Positions 8,692 to 19,188 of a stretch of 64,000 bases of DNA are shown here, one piece after another. The stretch lies in the NCBI GenBank assembly GCA_002368545.1, contig MTSC01000003.1:868001-932000 (forward strand). Reading direction: 5' to 3'. The notes beneath the pieces were generated by a model. The model had not been told where the DNA came from and searched no databases. It worked only from the letters and a program-made list of their open reading frames with translations. The stretch's first letter is position 1. Each line of letters starts with the position of its first letter. Both the position numbers and the translations under genes were made by a program. This DNA is from Ramichloridium luteum (taxonomy: Eukaryota; Ascomycota; Dothideomycetes; Mycosphaerellales; Dissoconiaceae).

Positions 8692-10657
8692 TCAGTAGAT
8701 AGGGAGCAGCTCGCCGGTGCGTTGCCAATGACGCATGCCGTATTCGAACTCTAAAGCCAGAAACTCTTCCTCTTCTGCGTCGACGACCTCTGCCGGACGG
8801 TAATTACCAACGCTTGGGAAGTCGTAAACAGGAAGGTACGGCTCATCAGTATTGGCAGGTTGGCCCTTAACTGCGCTGACTTGCTGTGAGCCTGAAGACT
8901 TCTGTGTCTCTTGAACCTGCTTGAGTTCTTGTTCGAGTTGATCGATGTGGTCTGGATCACATTCCTTGAGCCATCGCTGTATTTGGTGTGCTTCTTGACG
9001 AAGTCGTGCCTCCTCGACATCTGCTGCGTATATCGACTGTTCGGGAGTTTGCTTGGGCGGAGCCGATGGTGCCGGAGGAGTCAACTTTGCTGTTGGTGTG
9101 AACAATGACACCGGCTGGGTCAACGGTGTCTGCTTTGCCTTCTCGAGCCTCTGCTTGGAGAGCTCGTTCGCCTGTTCGGTCGCCTTCTCTTGAGACTCTT
9201 GCACATGTGAAGCATCGAACATGTTAGGTCGGAGCGGCACATCGATGTCGACTTCCATCTCGTCATCGCTGTCGATATCGGGGGCACGGAAAGTCCCCTC
9301 GGCATCACCTGGACGGTTATGTGGAATGTAAAGCAATTGATCCACTTTGACTCGCTTGGTAGGGCGGGGTGCAATCTCAGTCTTTTCGGCTTGAACTGGC
9401 TTTGGCGTAGGCGGTTCCGCAACGATTTGCTGGAGTTTACCAAGACGAGCATCAGCGTTCCTTTCGCGAGGTACAGGCTTCGACGGCCATGCCTTCCTAG
9501 AGCTATCCAGCAGGTTTTGACGTGCTGCGCGAACCTTGTGTATCGGCCGTGGCCGGCAAGGTGTGGCATGTGATAATGAAGTCGATTTCTCGGGAGGCTC
9601 GGTGTTTTCTGAGATTGTGCTCAGTGAAGCTGGCATGGTGGCGGGCACTTTGGCCGAGACTGGAACTGCTCGCGGTTTAGGTGTCGGAGTGGAAGGGACG
9701 TTCTCATGAACCGGAACCTGCAATTCAGGCTCTGGAGCTGACCGTTTTCGCGATGGTGGCAGCTCACCCAGCGGCGACGACTGCGGTGCTGGCGATGATG
9801 GTGGAGCAAGTGATGTGCTGCGAGATGTGAATGGTGACGCGAACCCGGTCAGAACGCGTCGAAGCAGCGATGCTGTTTTGGCAGGCGTGGGCTCGTGCTT
9901 TGGTGTCGACACAGCTTGTGGAGGAGATGCTGGAGGCTGTGACGAAGAAGTGACGCTGGGCGTTTCATCAGTCTTCGCAGAGATCTTGACCACCTCAGCA
10001 GCTACCATGTCCTTTGCCAAAGCCTCGGCTGCCTTCTTGATTTCTGCCTTCTGGGCCTCATCGCGATAGAAAACATCACGAATGTGACGCTTCTTAGCCT
10101 CCTCTTTCGCAGCATCACGCTCCTTCATCAGCCGCTCATTGAGCGTTGCCAGCTCTTGATTCTCAGCCTCGAGCTCTTCCGTGCGGGCGCGGAACTCTCC
10201 CTCCCGTTGATTGGCAGCCTTGAGAAGGACTAGGATTTGAGTCTTGGTCAGTTTTTCGACGAGATGGTATTCGTTATGCAAGACGAGGCGATCGAGGATG
10301 TGATGAACGTCCAATTCTTCTTCATGCTTGATTTTCACTGCGCGCTCCTTGGAAGGAGGTGGTTTGCGACTGCCCAAGCTTTTCGCCGGGCGCAAGTCTG
10401 AGCCCGCATTAATAAAAATGTGGCCACGCAGAAAACTTGAATCTCTGACAACTGGAAAGGTACAAACCAATAGAGCCATTATTGCTGCTCTCATCAGCGG
10501 CGACAGATGATGCGCGCGAAGCGACGCGCTTGCTCGACCTGGTCGCAGGTCCGTAATCTTTGCGAGACGGCATGACGAATCGATCGCGCTTGCGATAATC
10601 GTTGTCTATGCAACTGGTTAACACTTGCAACTCCTTTGGCGACTGAGGCTGCGACAT
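8692..10657 (-). CDS. unrecognised coiled-coil, low-complexity protein
   Basis: Exon 1 (10468-10657) and exon 2 (8692-10397) join across a 70-nt intron at 10398-10467 (donor GTTTGT, acceptor CTCAG), giving 631 residues from the ATG at 10657 or 603 from the in-frame ATG at 10573. I do not recognise the family. The N-terminal part is basic (PSRKDYGPATRSSKR). An about 80-residue helical segment follows (DVHHILDRLVLHNEYHLVEK, then ELEAENQELATLNERLMKE), probably a coiled coil. The middle is long, Pro/Ser/Thr-rich and disordered, and a basic PTKRVKVDQ stretch suggests the nucleus. The C-terminus (PYLPVYDFPSVGNYRPAEV and an acidic EEEEF patch) looks conserved. An apparent 5' UTR intron with donor GTAAGT lies just upstream of 10657. 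Confidence 0.75.
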
Positions 10658-11232
10658 GGATGCACCTGTCAATAGAGGACAGGGGGCTGATTGCGACTTA
10701 CTTTTGTGCCAGAGGTCTACTTGCAAATGGAAGTTTAGAGGGATGGAAAGTCGGTCGCGAAGTCTGATGTAGGACAAACATGCTTCGGGCCGCGACGCTT
10801 TGGCCTAGCGTTCAGTATCTCATAAAGCCGTCACACAACACAAGTGAGTCTTAAACGTTCAATAGACCTACGGAGTATGCGACGCCCTACACATTACAAT
10901 TGCGGCGACACCGTGCGGCGTTGCCGGGCGGTGATGCCATGCGGTGTCGCCGCTCAACAACACAGCTTATCGCTAAAATATATATAATTTTCCTTCGAAT
11001 TGCTTCGCATCGAAGACGAGGACTATCGAAATTCTTCCGGAAAGCGCGCATCGTCCACCATGGTCTGAGCAGCCTACTTGCTCGAAATCTCCTGCGCGAG
11101 GCAAGCACCATGTTCTTGAGACAGCCGCTTCCTCGCTTGCGCGTATCTCTGGTACTGTTGCCCGAATCCTTCCAATATCAAATGGAACCCTCCCCTCATG
11201 ATGGCGACTTTCTGCGCGGCGTACGGAGGAAT
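10658..11232. other. intergenic with TATA-like run and inverted repeat
   Basis: It holds the promoter of the coiled-coil gene. An AATATATATAATTT run at about 10977-10990 is TATA-like but lies some 320 bp above the ATG. A 12-bp inverted repeat is listed separately. Short frames on both strands here show no motif. Confidence 0.45.
10902..10953. repeat. 12-bp perfect inverted repeat
   Basis: GCGGCGACACCG at 10902-10913 is the exact reverse complement of CGGTGTCGCCGC at 10942-10953, with a 28-nt GC-rich spacer that repeats parts of the same word (GTGCGGCG, ATGCGGTG). It lies about 250 bp upstream of the coiled-coil gene. Confidence 0.7.
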
Positions 11233-11481
11233 TCACAGAAGATGCCAACTAGCGAATGACCCTTCAAAGCCACAGTCGCTCGGACTCTGTTTGTCCCCTT
11301 CAGTTGGCTTCTGAAAATCATGTCGATCCAAGCCATCGAGTGATGAGGTGGTGACGGAAAGCGTAGTCAAGGGCTGGCCACTTTGCGGCTCTATCCAGGT
11401 CCACTCAGGCTGGAAGTATAGTGAAGGTCGCATTTGTACATGCATGTTGAATGTCGACAGATCGATATTGGCTAGGCTCAT
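11233..11481 (-). CDS. doubtful 82-residue frame abutting the PRKRIP1 stop
   Basis: An ATG at 11481, two bases beyond the PRKRIP1-like stop codon and in a different frame, opens 82 codons ending at 11233. The peptide (for example PEWTWIEPQSGQPL and SDCGFEGSFASWHLL) has a natural-looking composition but no known domain. It may be an accidental frame in the 3' UTR, part of an alternative last exon of the upstream gene, or a separate small gene. Confidence 0.2.
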   Translation of the reverse strand: MSLANIDLSTFNMHVQMRPSLYFQPEWTWIEPQSGQPLTTLSVTTSSLDGLDRHDFQKPTEGDKQSPSDCGFEGSFASWHLL

Positions 11482-11483
11482 TT

Positions 11484-12131
11484 TCAATCATCATCGTGTA
11501 TCGTAATCCCAGCATCGTCACCTGTAGCTGCTGTGTCGGTCGTCGCGACAGCATCTGGTTCAGGCGTTTGCAGACCATTGCTTGCAGGGCTCGCTGCGTC
11601 TGAGGGCGCCAATTTTCTTTTCAGGCTGCTGATTCCGTCCGCGCTTTTCTGACCAGACGTAGACTCATTCTCGATATCCATCTGAGCTCCAGGGCCGAGC
11701 TTCTTCTTTTGTTGCCGAAGCTTCATCTTCTCGCGCTTCGCCCGGTTCTTACTCAACTTTGCGGCATCCTCTTTCTCTCTCTCTTGCCTGCGCCGTTGGA
11801 ACTCCTCCTCCGCTTCCTCCGCCTGGTTTTCCTCGTCCATGATTCGGAGCCGCTCATACTCTCGCCGGCGACTCGCCTTGTAGACATGAAACTCTCCGCT
11901 GCCCGCGCCAGCCGACGAACCTTGAACACTTGCGACGATTTCCGGTGGTGCCGCGACAGTCCTTCCTTTGGGGCCGACGTTGACAGTAAAGCTGGCGCGT
12001 TCCGGATTGGCAAAGAGTGCTTCGACCTGTTCTGACTGTTGATCGGCAGCAGTAAGTGCTACCTTCTTTTTCGGCGGCCGCGAGCGTCCAGGTGCCGAGT
12101 CCGCAACAGGCTGAGATGTTGAGGCTGCCAT
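11484..12131 (-). CDS. PRKRIP1-family (DUF1168) spliceosomal protein
   Basis: The ATG at 12131 gives 215 residues without introns; the frame stays open further upstream, but no other start there is needed. The family core PPEIVASVQGSSAGAGSGEF, then HVYKASRRREYERL (about 65-100), is the DUF1168 signature. A long charged helix follows (EENQAEEAEEEF, then REKEDAAKLSKNRAKREKMK), and the C-terminal tail is Ser/Thr/Asp-rich and disordered, ending in an acidic HDDD. An N-terminal basic PPKKKVAL may be a nuclear signal. In animals PRKRIP1 binds the spliceosome C complex as a long helix bridging U2 snRNP and other factors. The gene is divergent from the phosphatase gene, with 401 bp between the ATGs. 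Confidence 0.85.
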   Translation of the reverse strand: MAASTSQPVADSAPGRSRPPKKKVALTAADQQSEQVEALFANPERASFTVNVGPKGRTVAAPPEIVASVQGSSAGAGSGEFHVYKASRRREYERLRIMDEENQAEEAEEEFQRRRQEREKEDAAKLSKNRAKREKMKLRQQKKKLGPGAQMDIENESTSGQKSADGISSLKRKLAPSDAASPASNGLQTPEPDAVATTDTAATGDDAGITIHDDD

Positions 12132-12532
12132 CGTGCAATCGCCGCTGATGTGCTGTAATCCTGATTGCGGCAACGCCGACAGTCGTTTGTTCTCGATCAA
12201 TAGATCGCTGTGGTGCAACACTATTGGAAAGATGGATCGCAGTCTGCGCCGCTTCTCGCGCCCGCTGATAAGGATGGGATAGAAGCAATGCGACAGACTG
12301 CAGTGGTGACGAGCAGTTGGCGATGTTTGCGCCATGCGGACATGCAAACGCTGCGTCAATTACGGAGGGCTAAACCAAGCCAACCTAAACACCGCAAAGT
12401 CCGTGGCGCCACCAGTCCCACCAATCAATGTGGTTACATTTGTTAAGATAGTCATGAGAGTCCTCGTGCAACCCAGACGAAGAACAAACCGAGAAGAATA
12501 CGCGTAACCAACATAGCATTAGAGTACATAAG
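12132..12532. promoter_or_regulatory. shared divergent promoter region
   Basis: These 401 bp separate the start codons of the PRKRIP1-like gene (minus) and the histidine-phosphatase gene (plus), so they must hold both promoters. No clear TATA box or known operator was picked out. Confidence 0.45.
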
Positions 12533-14003
12533 ATGGGAAAGCCACGGGTACGGGGTCTCCGAATCTCATAGAGTGTGAAGCTAACATCAGCAGTTGATCA
12601 TCCTTATCCGCCATGCCCAATCCGAGGGTAACAAAAACCGTGAGATCCACCAGATGATTCCAGACCATCGGGTGAAACTCACCAATGATGGATGGAAACA
12701 AGTAAATCCGACTTTGATATCTGAGACACAGCAAAGATGCCCTGACGAAGATGACAGGCTGAAGAAGCCGGACGCCGATTACGCAAGCTACTCAGGCCGG
12801 ACGACACTCTCCAGATATTCACATCACCGTATCGCAGGACACGAGAGACGACCGAAGGCATCCTGAAAACCCTGACTGCCCGTGACGATCCCGACGATCC
12901 AGATGCGTCGCCGAGTCCGTTCAGTCGATCTAAGATTACGGTCTACGAGGAGCCGCGAATACGTGAGCAGGACTTTGGCAATTTCCAACCATGCTCCGCG
13001 GAGATGGAACGGATGTGGGCGGAACGTGCGGACTATGGTCATTTTTTCTACAGAATCCCAAACGGCGAGAGCGCTGCCGATGCATATGACCGCATCGCGG
13101 GGTTCAATGAGAGTCTATGGAGACAGTTTGGAGATGCCGAGTTTCCAAGCGTATGTGTTCTTGTAACGCATGGGCTGATGACGAGAATCTTCTTGATGAA
13201 ATGGTGAGTCGGGTTGCGAGACCATGGCAAATTCGCCGATGCACGGCATTTCCACGTGTAGCATGCTGATCAACGCTCGGCGTAGGTATCACTGGTCTGT
13301 TGAGTATTTCGAGGATCTTCGGAACATGAATCATTGCGAGTTCGTCCTGATGAACAAGAATCCCGACAACGGCAAATACGTACTTGAGAACCATTTACGG
13401 ACATGGTCGGAACTCAAGCGTCAGCGCCAGGAAGAAACGCATCACAATACGAATCATAACCCTCAGAAACGCAATACTTTGACCAATTTCCTCAGTCTAT
13501 CTGCGGAAAGCCCGATAATACCTCAGCGTAAATGGGGCGGCTGTGCCGAAGGCTGCAAACACGAGCACGACCTTTACCCTCGGCGAGCAGCACAGCTCAA
13601 ACAAGAGGCACAATCGGATTTGAACCTCCCGCCCGCTGCCGAGGATGAACAGGAGGACGCATCAAAAAATAAGATTCACGCCGGACTACCAAAAGGTCTC
13701 GCCTTCACTCTGCAACACGAATCCGACAATGATGGCGGGACCCCGCACGAGAGAAGCGAAGATGAGAACTCTAGCTACTTCAGGTCAAAAAAGGGTCAAG
13801 CCTTTGACAATGCCCATCGAACCGCGCCTATGCGCAAAGCAACGCCGAAAGACATTGAGCGATGGGCATCAGAAAGTGGGATGGGTACCGGGCAAAAGGC
13901 TGATGCCCTTGGAGACGAGCCTAGCCAAGAAGACGATCTGATTGCAGATGACCTCGAGGAGGCTGAGCGGCAAGATAAGAGCTTACGAGGCAGTGTATAT
14001 TAG
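12533..14003 (+). CDS. histidine-phosphatase superfamily protein (phosphoglycerate mutase family)
   Basis: Four exons: 12533-12547, 12594-12701, 12758-13203 and 13286-14003, giving 428 residues. The first exon codes only for MGKPR; intron 1 (46 nt) ends in a tandem acceptor, CAGCAG at 12588-12593, so the next residues are LIILIRHAQ or QLIILIRHAQ. RHAQ at 11-14 holds the phospho-accepting His of the superfamily. TSPYRRTRET, the acidic IREQDFGNF and the second His in CVLVTHGLM complete the active site in the usual order. The fungal family has an extra WYHWSVEYFEDLRNMNHCE block, present here. The last 190 or so residues are polar, charged and probably disordered. Despite the family name the substrate is unknown; such proteins are often phosphatases. 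The stop lies 139 bp from that of the convergent UBE2O-like gene. Confidence 0.87.
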
Positions 14004-14142
14004 GGACGATGTAATGATTCAATCGTACTCGACGTACCATTGCTCCGTGGCGCCACTTTCCAAGGAAGCCATGTCATTGTAGTGTATGGATATTCTCTTA
14101 TATCGTTTGCAGACATGACCAGAGACTTCACTAGCAATATCG

Positions 14143-17061
14143 TCAGGTTGCGCCGCCATTGTTCGGTGCTTGCAGCTGTCGGAGTCTGTCCAGCACTCTC
14201 CTCAAGGGAATACACGCGCCCTTTGACATCACAGTCAAGCCATTGGACTCTTGAGACCCATCGCTCCTCTCGAGAATCGAAACGACGTCATCAATCGTGG
14301 TTTGCAGTAGCCCGGGTCCCGTTGGTGCGTGGTACAGCCAGCGCAGGATATCGTCCGTGTCCTCGATCCCCGGTGCTTCGTGACGTCGCTCGCCCATCAG
14401 CGCCACCAAGGCCGTGATGATAAGGCCCTTGCTGCGAAGGAAGACGCGCTCGCTGTAGAGCGTACTGGGCACCTTGGACGCCTCCGTTCCCACTAGTGCT
14501 TCATAACCGGCCTCGTTGTAGTAGGGTTCACGGACAAGCACAAGGCCCATGATAGACACAATGACCTGTAGGATAGTGCTCCGCGCCGGGCTCCAACTCT
14601 CCCCTGGCGCACCGTCCCATGTGCCGAGTAACGAGAGACAGATAGTGCCATCTTCATAAAGATTCGGGTTCAGCCTGCCGTGCGTTCCCGATGTGGCTTC
14701 GGGCAGCCATGAATGGAAGTAAACTTTTGGTGGCTCAGTGGGGTACGCAGCCGGAAGGAAGATGTCCACAATGAATGGCGCATGAGTATAGGGTGTTTCC
14801 GTAGGCCCTACGATCAGCACACGTAGTAAGTCTAGTCGGGATTCCCAAGTCCGGACAAAGACCCCCGTAGGTAACGAGCTGGGTTTGCTGAGAATTTTGT
14901 GATCTTTCTGTACTCGCTTCATTTGTGCCGGGGACGCTGTGTGTGGTTCATTCACGAAGTGGTGTGTAGTTGGCACTGCAGAATCCAGAACCACATATGG
15001 TTGAGGCTCTTCCGTTTCGGCTCCAGGATTCTTCTCGGGTGGTTTGGTTTCGTCGTTGATCGTAGGTTCCGCTGATATTGGCGATGACAGTGGCTGCTCA
15101 GGTGCATCGACCATCTCAGCGTCCTGCCCCTTTGACTCTTCGTCGGCGGACTCCCAGGCCTCATCGTCAACATCTGAGGCTGCCAACGGCACTCCGTTCT
15201 CGTCTTCAAACCGAGCCACTGCATTCATGAACTCGGATACTTCGTTTCCCGGCACAGGTTCACCATCCCCATAGGCGAGATCCATCAATTCTTCCATCTC
15301 ACTGTCCATGACCTCGTCCTCCCATTCCTCTTCTCCCATTTCGTCTGTGCCGTCTGATCGAACTGCGACAATAACTTCATGGCGTTTGAGAACCACATCC
15401 TTCACCTCCGCAGCTGCACATAGACGTATGACAAGGCTGCCATCAAGAGGCGTGTCTACAATCTCGCCGAGCCACGTTCGATCTTGAGGCTCGGTTGTGC
15501 GCGGATTGTAATCCGATCGATCGATCAGTACGACGTCTCCACGACGGACGTTCAGTGGACCGGGTGTGTCGACATCGTATAGGCTGACCTCCTCCACCAC
15601 TCCGGGCGAAGTAGCAACATGGTACCGCACGATGGATCCAACATTTGCATCGCCTTCCTGGCCCCGCGCGTACTCGATGCTAGACTCCGCGTTCCAGCTA
15701 ATACGTGCCATTCGCTCAGCTGCATTCACAGACTGTACCACACCGACTCTATCAGGTGACTCAAGGTCTTCGGTTCCAGCCACTTGGCGCATCGACAGGC
15801 TGTGGGAGATCTCGCCCGGCCACGCCGCATGACTATCGTCAATTCCAGAATCAGGTACCAGGTCTGCACTGTCGTATGTGCCTATGGAGAGGTCCTGCCA
15901 TTGCACAGTGATGTCGGTGCGGAATGTGATGACGTCGAAAACATTGAGATCATATCCCATATTGTCCTTGCGATCATGACGTGGTACCGTATTGGGCTCA
16001 TCAGAAGTGTTGTATTTGGCGCATGCGGCAGACAGGTCTCGGAATCGAACTCGCTGATGTAACTGAAGGTCAAGTTCTGAGTTTGACAGAGTTTGTTCAG
16101 TGACACCAGGATGTGTTAATGGTTGCGTTGGCCTTCGATTCCGATCGAACACGAAAAAGTCGGACGACTCCCACTCCGAATCCTCGAGAGCATGAGGAGG
16201 TTCAGCTTCGGTACTTCCTATTCGCTTCTGGAGCCACTCCACCTCCAAGTATCGGGGCCGAACATTGACTACAGTCCCTATAGGTCGCGTGTTCGCATTG
16301 TATCTTCCAAAGACCCAGTTCCCATTCCGGAGCGTTCCCTTTTTGGTTTGTAGGACATCGCCGACGGCAAAGGCATCGAGAACACCGTCCACATGTTCAG
16401 CGTCATCCCCTCTGATCTCAACAACGCATCCATCGAGGAGCCTTACGCAAACAATGTCGGCTTTGTCCCTCACCCTGCCGACCCAACTTCTGTAGATGAC
16501 CAAATCTCCAGAAGTGAGGTCAGAAATTGGATCGGAATAGCTAAGCTCGCATGCCGGCACCCCGTGAATAAGCGGCGGCTGTCCTTCCGGTTTCACGACA
16601 AATGCATTGTGTATTCGGTCGAGATTGGTGTTGCTGGGTGGAAGAAGCCCTTTGTACACACCTCCGTCCCGATGCGAGACATCGCAGAGTGGCTGAAGAA
16701 CACAAGTGGTGTAAGTGCTGAGGACAGTCCCGCTCTGCGCATCGCTGACGTTCCGTTTGACGATATCTCCGGTGAGTAAGGACCGGACAACCAGGTCAAC
16801 GGCATCAGACTTGAGGAGCTGGAGTGTCTCGTTCTCCCACCGGACCAGAACTGTGCCCTTCGCGGGTACACCAGTGGTTTTCAATCGTCGCAATGTCGCC
16901 GCATCAACTCCTGGTCCACGCGAGATCTGTGCAAGTTGTTCTTCGCGATGCGACAAAGGTACATTATATTCCAGGCTGTCTGGTGTCCGCTCCACCGATG
17001 CCAGTTGAGTGGGGTCCGATTTCAGCGCGACGATGTCGTCGGGATGGAGTGGCCGATCCAT
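14143..17061 (-). CDS. UBE2O-like ubiquitin-conjugating enzyme (E2/E3 hybrid)
   Basis: One exon, 972 residues. The N-terminal two thirds form the conserved-region part seen in UBE2O proteins, with short beta-rich segments such as GDLVIYRSWVGRVRD and GDVVLIDRSDYNPRT. A strongly acidic linker follows (EMGEEEWEDEVMDSEMEEL). The UBC fold lies at about 725-885: PFIVDIFLPAAYPTEPPKVY, then NPNLYEDGTICLSLLGTW with the catalytic Cys at 808. UBE2O acts without a separate E3 and, in animals, ubiquitinates orphan ribosomal and basic proteins for proteasomal decay. That role is inferred here from the family. The start lies 495 bp from the divergent COG8 start. Confidence 0.9.
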   Translation of the reverse strand: MDRPLHPDDIVALKSDPTQLASVERTPDSLEYNVPLSHREEQLAQISRGPGVDAATLRRLKTTGVPAKGTVLVRWENETLQLLKSDAVDLVVRSLLTGDIVKRNVSDAQSGTVLSTYTTCVLQPLCDVSHRDGGVYKGLLPPSNTNLDRIHNAFVVKPEGQPPLIHGVPACELSYSDPISDLTSGDLVIYRSWVGRVRDKADIVCVRLLDGCVVEIRGDDAEHVDGVLDAFAVGDVLQTKKGTLRNGNWVFGRYNANTRPIGTVVNVRPRYLEVEWLQKRIGSTEAEPPHALEDSEWESSDFFVFDRNRRPTQPLTHPGVTEQTLSNSELDLQLHQRVRFRDLSAACAKYNTSDEPNTVPRHDRKDNMGYDLNVFDVITFRTDITVQWQDLSIGTYDSADLVPDSGIDDSHAAWPGEISHSLSMRQVAGTEDLESPDRVGVVQSVNAAERMARISWNAESSIEYARGQEGDANVGSIVRYHVATSPGVVEEVSLYDVDTPGPLNVRRGDVVLIDRSDYNPRTTEPQDRTWLGEIVDTPLDGSLVIRLCAAAEVKDVVLKRHEVIVAVRSDGTDEMGEEEWEDEVMDSEMEELMDLAYGDGEPVPGNEVSEFMNAVARFEDENGVPLAASDVDDEAWESADEESKGQDAEMVDAPEQPLSSPISAEPTINDETKPPEKNPGAETEEPQPYVVLDSAVPTTHHFVNEPHTASPAQMKRVQKDHKILSKPSSLPTGVFVRTWESRLDLLRVLIVGPTETPYTHAPFIVDIFLPAAYPTEPPKVYFHSWLPEATSGTHGRLNPNLYEDGTICLSLLGTWDGAPGESWSPARSTILQVIVSIMGLVLVREPYYNEAGYEALVGTEASKVPSTLYSERVFLRSKGLIITALVALMGERRHEAPGIEDTDDILRWLYHAPTGPGLLQTTIDDVVSILERSDGSQESNGLTVMSKGACIPLRRVLDRLRQLQAPNNGGAT

Positions 17062-17556
17062 GATGGGAAGAGAGAGACAGCCAAGAAGGCTGCTCTAGAG
17101 CGCGTCGATATCTAATTGAAGCCAGCTCAGACCAGTCTATGCGTTCAATTATTTCTCATTCTGGAAACGCATCACTTTTTTTAAACGCCCCGCTGCGTTT
17201 AAAGCCGGTAGTGGGTAACAGCTTGTCGCAATCCTTGCTCACTCTTGCTTGGATCGCTTTTGTTCGGCGCTTATGCAGAAGTCTCCATTTGATCTCTTGT
17301 CGCAAGTGTCGATCTGGTTTGCTTCAGAGATTTATTATTTCATGGCAAGTGGTTCAAATGGGATTGTCGCATCGCTCGTGCCCAAATGTCTGTGCCTAAT
17401 CTCCAGCCGCGCACCGCCGCCTTAGACAGCGACCCGTTCCGCCCAGCCCAACTTGGCTGTGATGCCTCTAAGGGTCTAGCTGGCACGTTGTGAAAGCCCG
17501 CGACATCTCCACCCGAATTGAATGAAGTGGATGATTGTAATTGAAGAGGCGGCATC
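17062..17556. promoter_or_regulatory. shared divergent promoter region
   Basis: These 495 bp lie between the start codons of the UBE2O-like gene (minus) and COG8 (plus). They contain T-rich tracts near 17175-17185 and 17325-17340, but no motif I can name with confidence. Confidence 0.4.
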
Positions 17557-19188
17557 ATGAGTGAGCCCCTCTACGAGCTGCTCGCGCCTTCACGCGACGA
17601 TGGGGCGCCATTTCCATCTCTCAAGGACCAGCACACCACGAATTACCTCGCTCGATTAAGCACACTTTCCCTCTCCGACCTCACCTCCACCGAGCCGGCC
17701 TCGCTGCTTTACTCCTCCCAATCGCACACGCGAAACCTTCAAGCACTGTCAAAACGATCTCGGAAGGCAGTCATCTCCTCATCTAACGAACTCGCCAACC
17801 TCACAACCTTATTGCCGAAACTCCAAAACTACACAGATGCATTGAGGAAAGAGCTTCCGGCGCTCGAAAGCGCTGCAACAACATTCGCAGAGAAATATGA
17901 CAGGAGCACGGAAAATGAGGTCCTGGACCGGCGGAAGCGGGCAGCACTGCTGTCGCGGAATGTAGACAGACTCTCGGACATCCTGGACCTGCCGTCACTA
18001 TTGTCCTCGACCGTGACCGCTGCGCAGGCTGCGAGTTCAGGTGCTACGGCGGCTGCGGGCGCGACAGCTGGGTCTTCGACCTCCTATGCCTCTTCACTAG
18101 ACATACAGGCTCATATCAAGCGTCTGAAGACTTTGTACCCGCAGTCTGGTCTCGTCGAGTCGATCAATGATCAAGCGGAGGTAGAGATGCAGAACTTGGC
18201 GACGATCTTAATCACGTCGCTCGAGAGTCCATCGCTGAAGTTGGCGACTGCTATGCGCACGGTTGGCTATCTTAGGAGAGTTGCGCCGGAGTTGATAGAT
18301 GATGATGCAGAAGCTTCAAAATCAGGAATCTTCTCGGTAAAGTCCCTGGCGATTTCAGCCAATGCGATGAACAACGACGGCGCACTAGCCTATCTGTTCT
18401 TGGTCTGTCGCCTCAGAACGCTCAAAAGCACACTCGATGCACTTGATCCATTGCGGGAACTGGCAGATCAAGAAGCACTTCAGCGCCAGAAGCAACGAGC
18501 ATCACACATAAATGGCAAAACAACAAAATCTACAGGCCCAGCGGCAGGTACCCTTGGTAGCCAGAGCGAGCGCTTCTTGAAGCGCTACATCGAAATCTTC
18601 CGCGAGCAAAGTTTCGGCATCCTGAGCATGTACAAGAGCATATTTCCAGCTGGACTACCAACGCAGGAACCTACCGGACACGGCGCACCCGGTTCTGGTG
18701 AGAATGATGGCGCATCGACGGTAGCGAATCCGCTCCTGCCTCTGCCATCCCCTGCTGCAACATTCTCGCTGGAGCTGGTCCAGCTCCTCGACACGACTCT
18801 GCGCGAGTACATGCCGAATGTTGTGGACAAGGCGGCGCGCGAATCCCTGCTCACGCAGGTCCTCTACTGCGCCGGCAGTCTAGGTCGGTTAGGGGCTGAG
18901 TTTGGCATGATGATTGCACTATTGGATGAGGACTTGCGGGCGCAAGAGGAGGAGGAAGAAGCTGAGAACAGGGAGCAGAAACCAGAGGCTGATCAGTCGA
19001 CCGTCGGAGAGGCCGCTGCGATCGACTCTGGGGACGCGGGACCCGAATGGGTGTCGGTCATGCAGAAGCATCGCATACAAGCCAGTCGACTGGAAGTCCT
19101 GGCGCGCGGCGTTGGTGGAGGGCGCAAAGTCAGCGGGGACGCGACTGCAGCGCTCTCAGCGTCCACTCCACCGATCACAGCTGGGTAG
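17557..19188 (+). CDS. COG8: conserved oligomeric Golgi complex subunit 8
   Basis: An intron-free frame of 543 residues of the Dor1/COG8 family. The N-terminus (YLARLSTLSLSDLTSTEPAS) and the helical stretch up to about 160, including FAEKYDRSTENEVLDRRKRA and the LSDILDLPSLL segment, are typical of the family. A Ser/Ala/Gly-rich insert near 155-185 (AAAGATAGSSTSY) and a polar insert near 315-330 are likely surface loops. COG8 belongs to lobe B of the COG tether, a cytosolic complex that catches vesicles returning to the Golgi. The acidic, Glu-rich C-terminal part (EEEEEAENREQ) is disordered. Confidence 0.88.
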   Translation: MSEPLYELLAPSRDDGAPFPSLKDQHTTNYLARLSTLSLSDLTSTEPASLLYSSQSHTRNLQALSKRSRKAVISSSNELANLTTLLPKLQNYTDALRKELPALESAATTFAEKYDRSTENEVLDRRKRAALLSRNVDRLSDILDLPSLLSSTVTAAQAASSGATAAAGATAGSSTSYASSLDIQAHIKRLKTLYPQSGLVESINDQAEVEMQNLATILITSLESPSLKLATAMRTVGYLRRVAPELIDDDAEASKSGIFSVKSLAISANAMNNDGALAYLFLVCRLRTLKSTLDALDPLRELADQEALQRQKQRASHINGKTTKSTGPAAGTLGSQSERFLKRYIEIFREQSFGILSMYKSIFPAGLPTQEPTGHGAPGSGENDGASTVANPLLPLPSPAATFSLELVQLLDTTLREYMPNVVDKAARESLLTQVLYCAGSLGRLGAEFGMMIALLDEDLRAQEEEEEAENREQKPEADQSTVGEAAAIDSGDAGPEWVSVMQKHRIQASRLEVLARGVGGGRKVSGDATAALSASTPPITAG

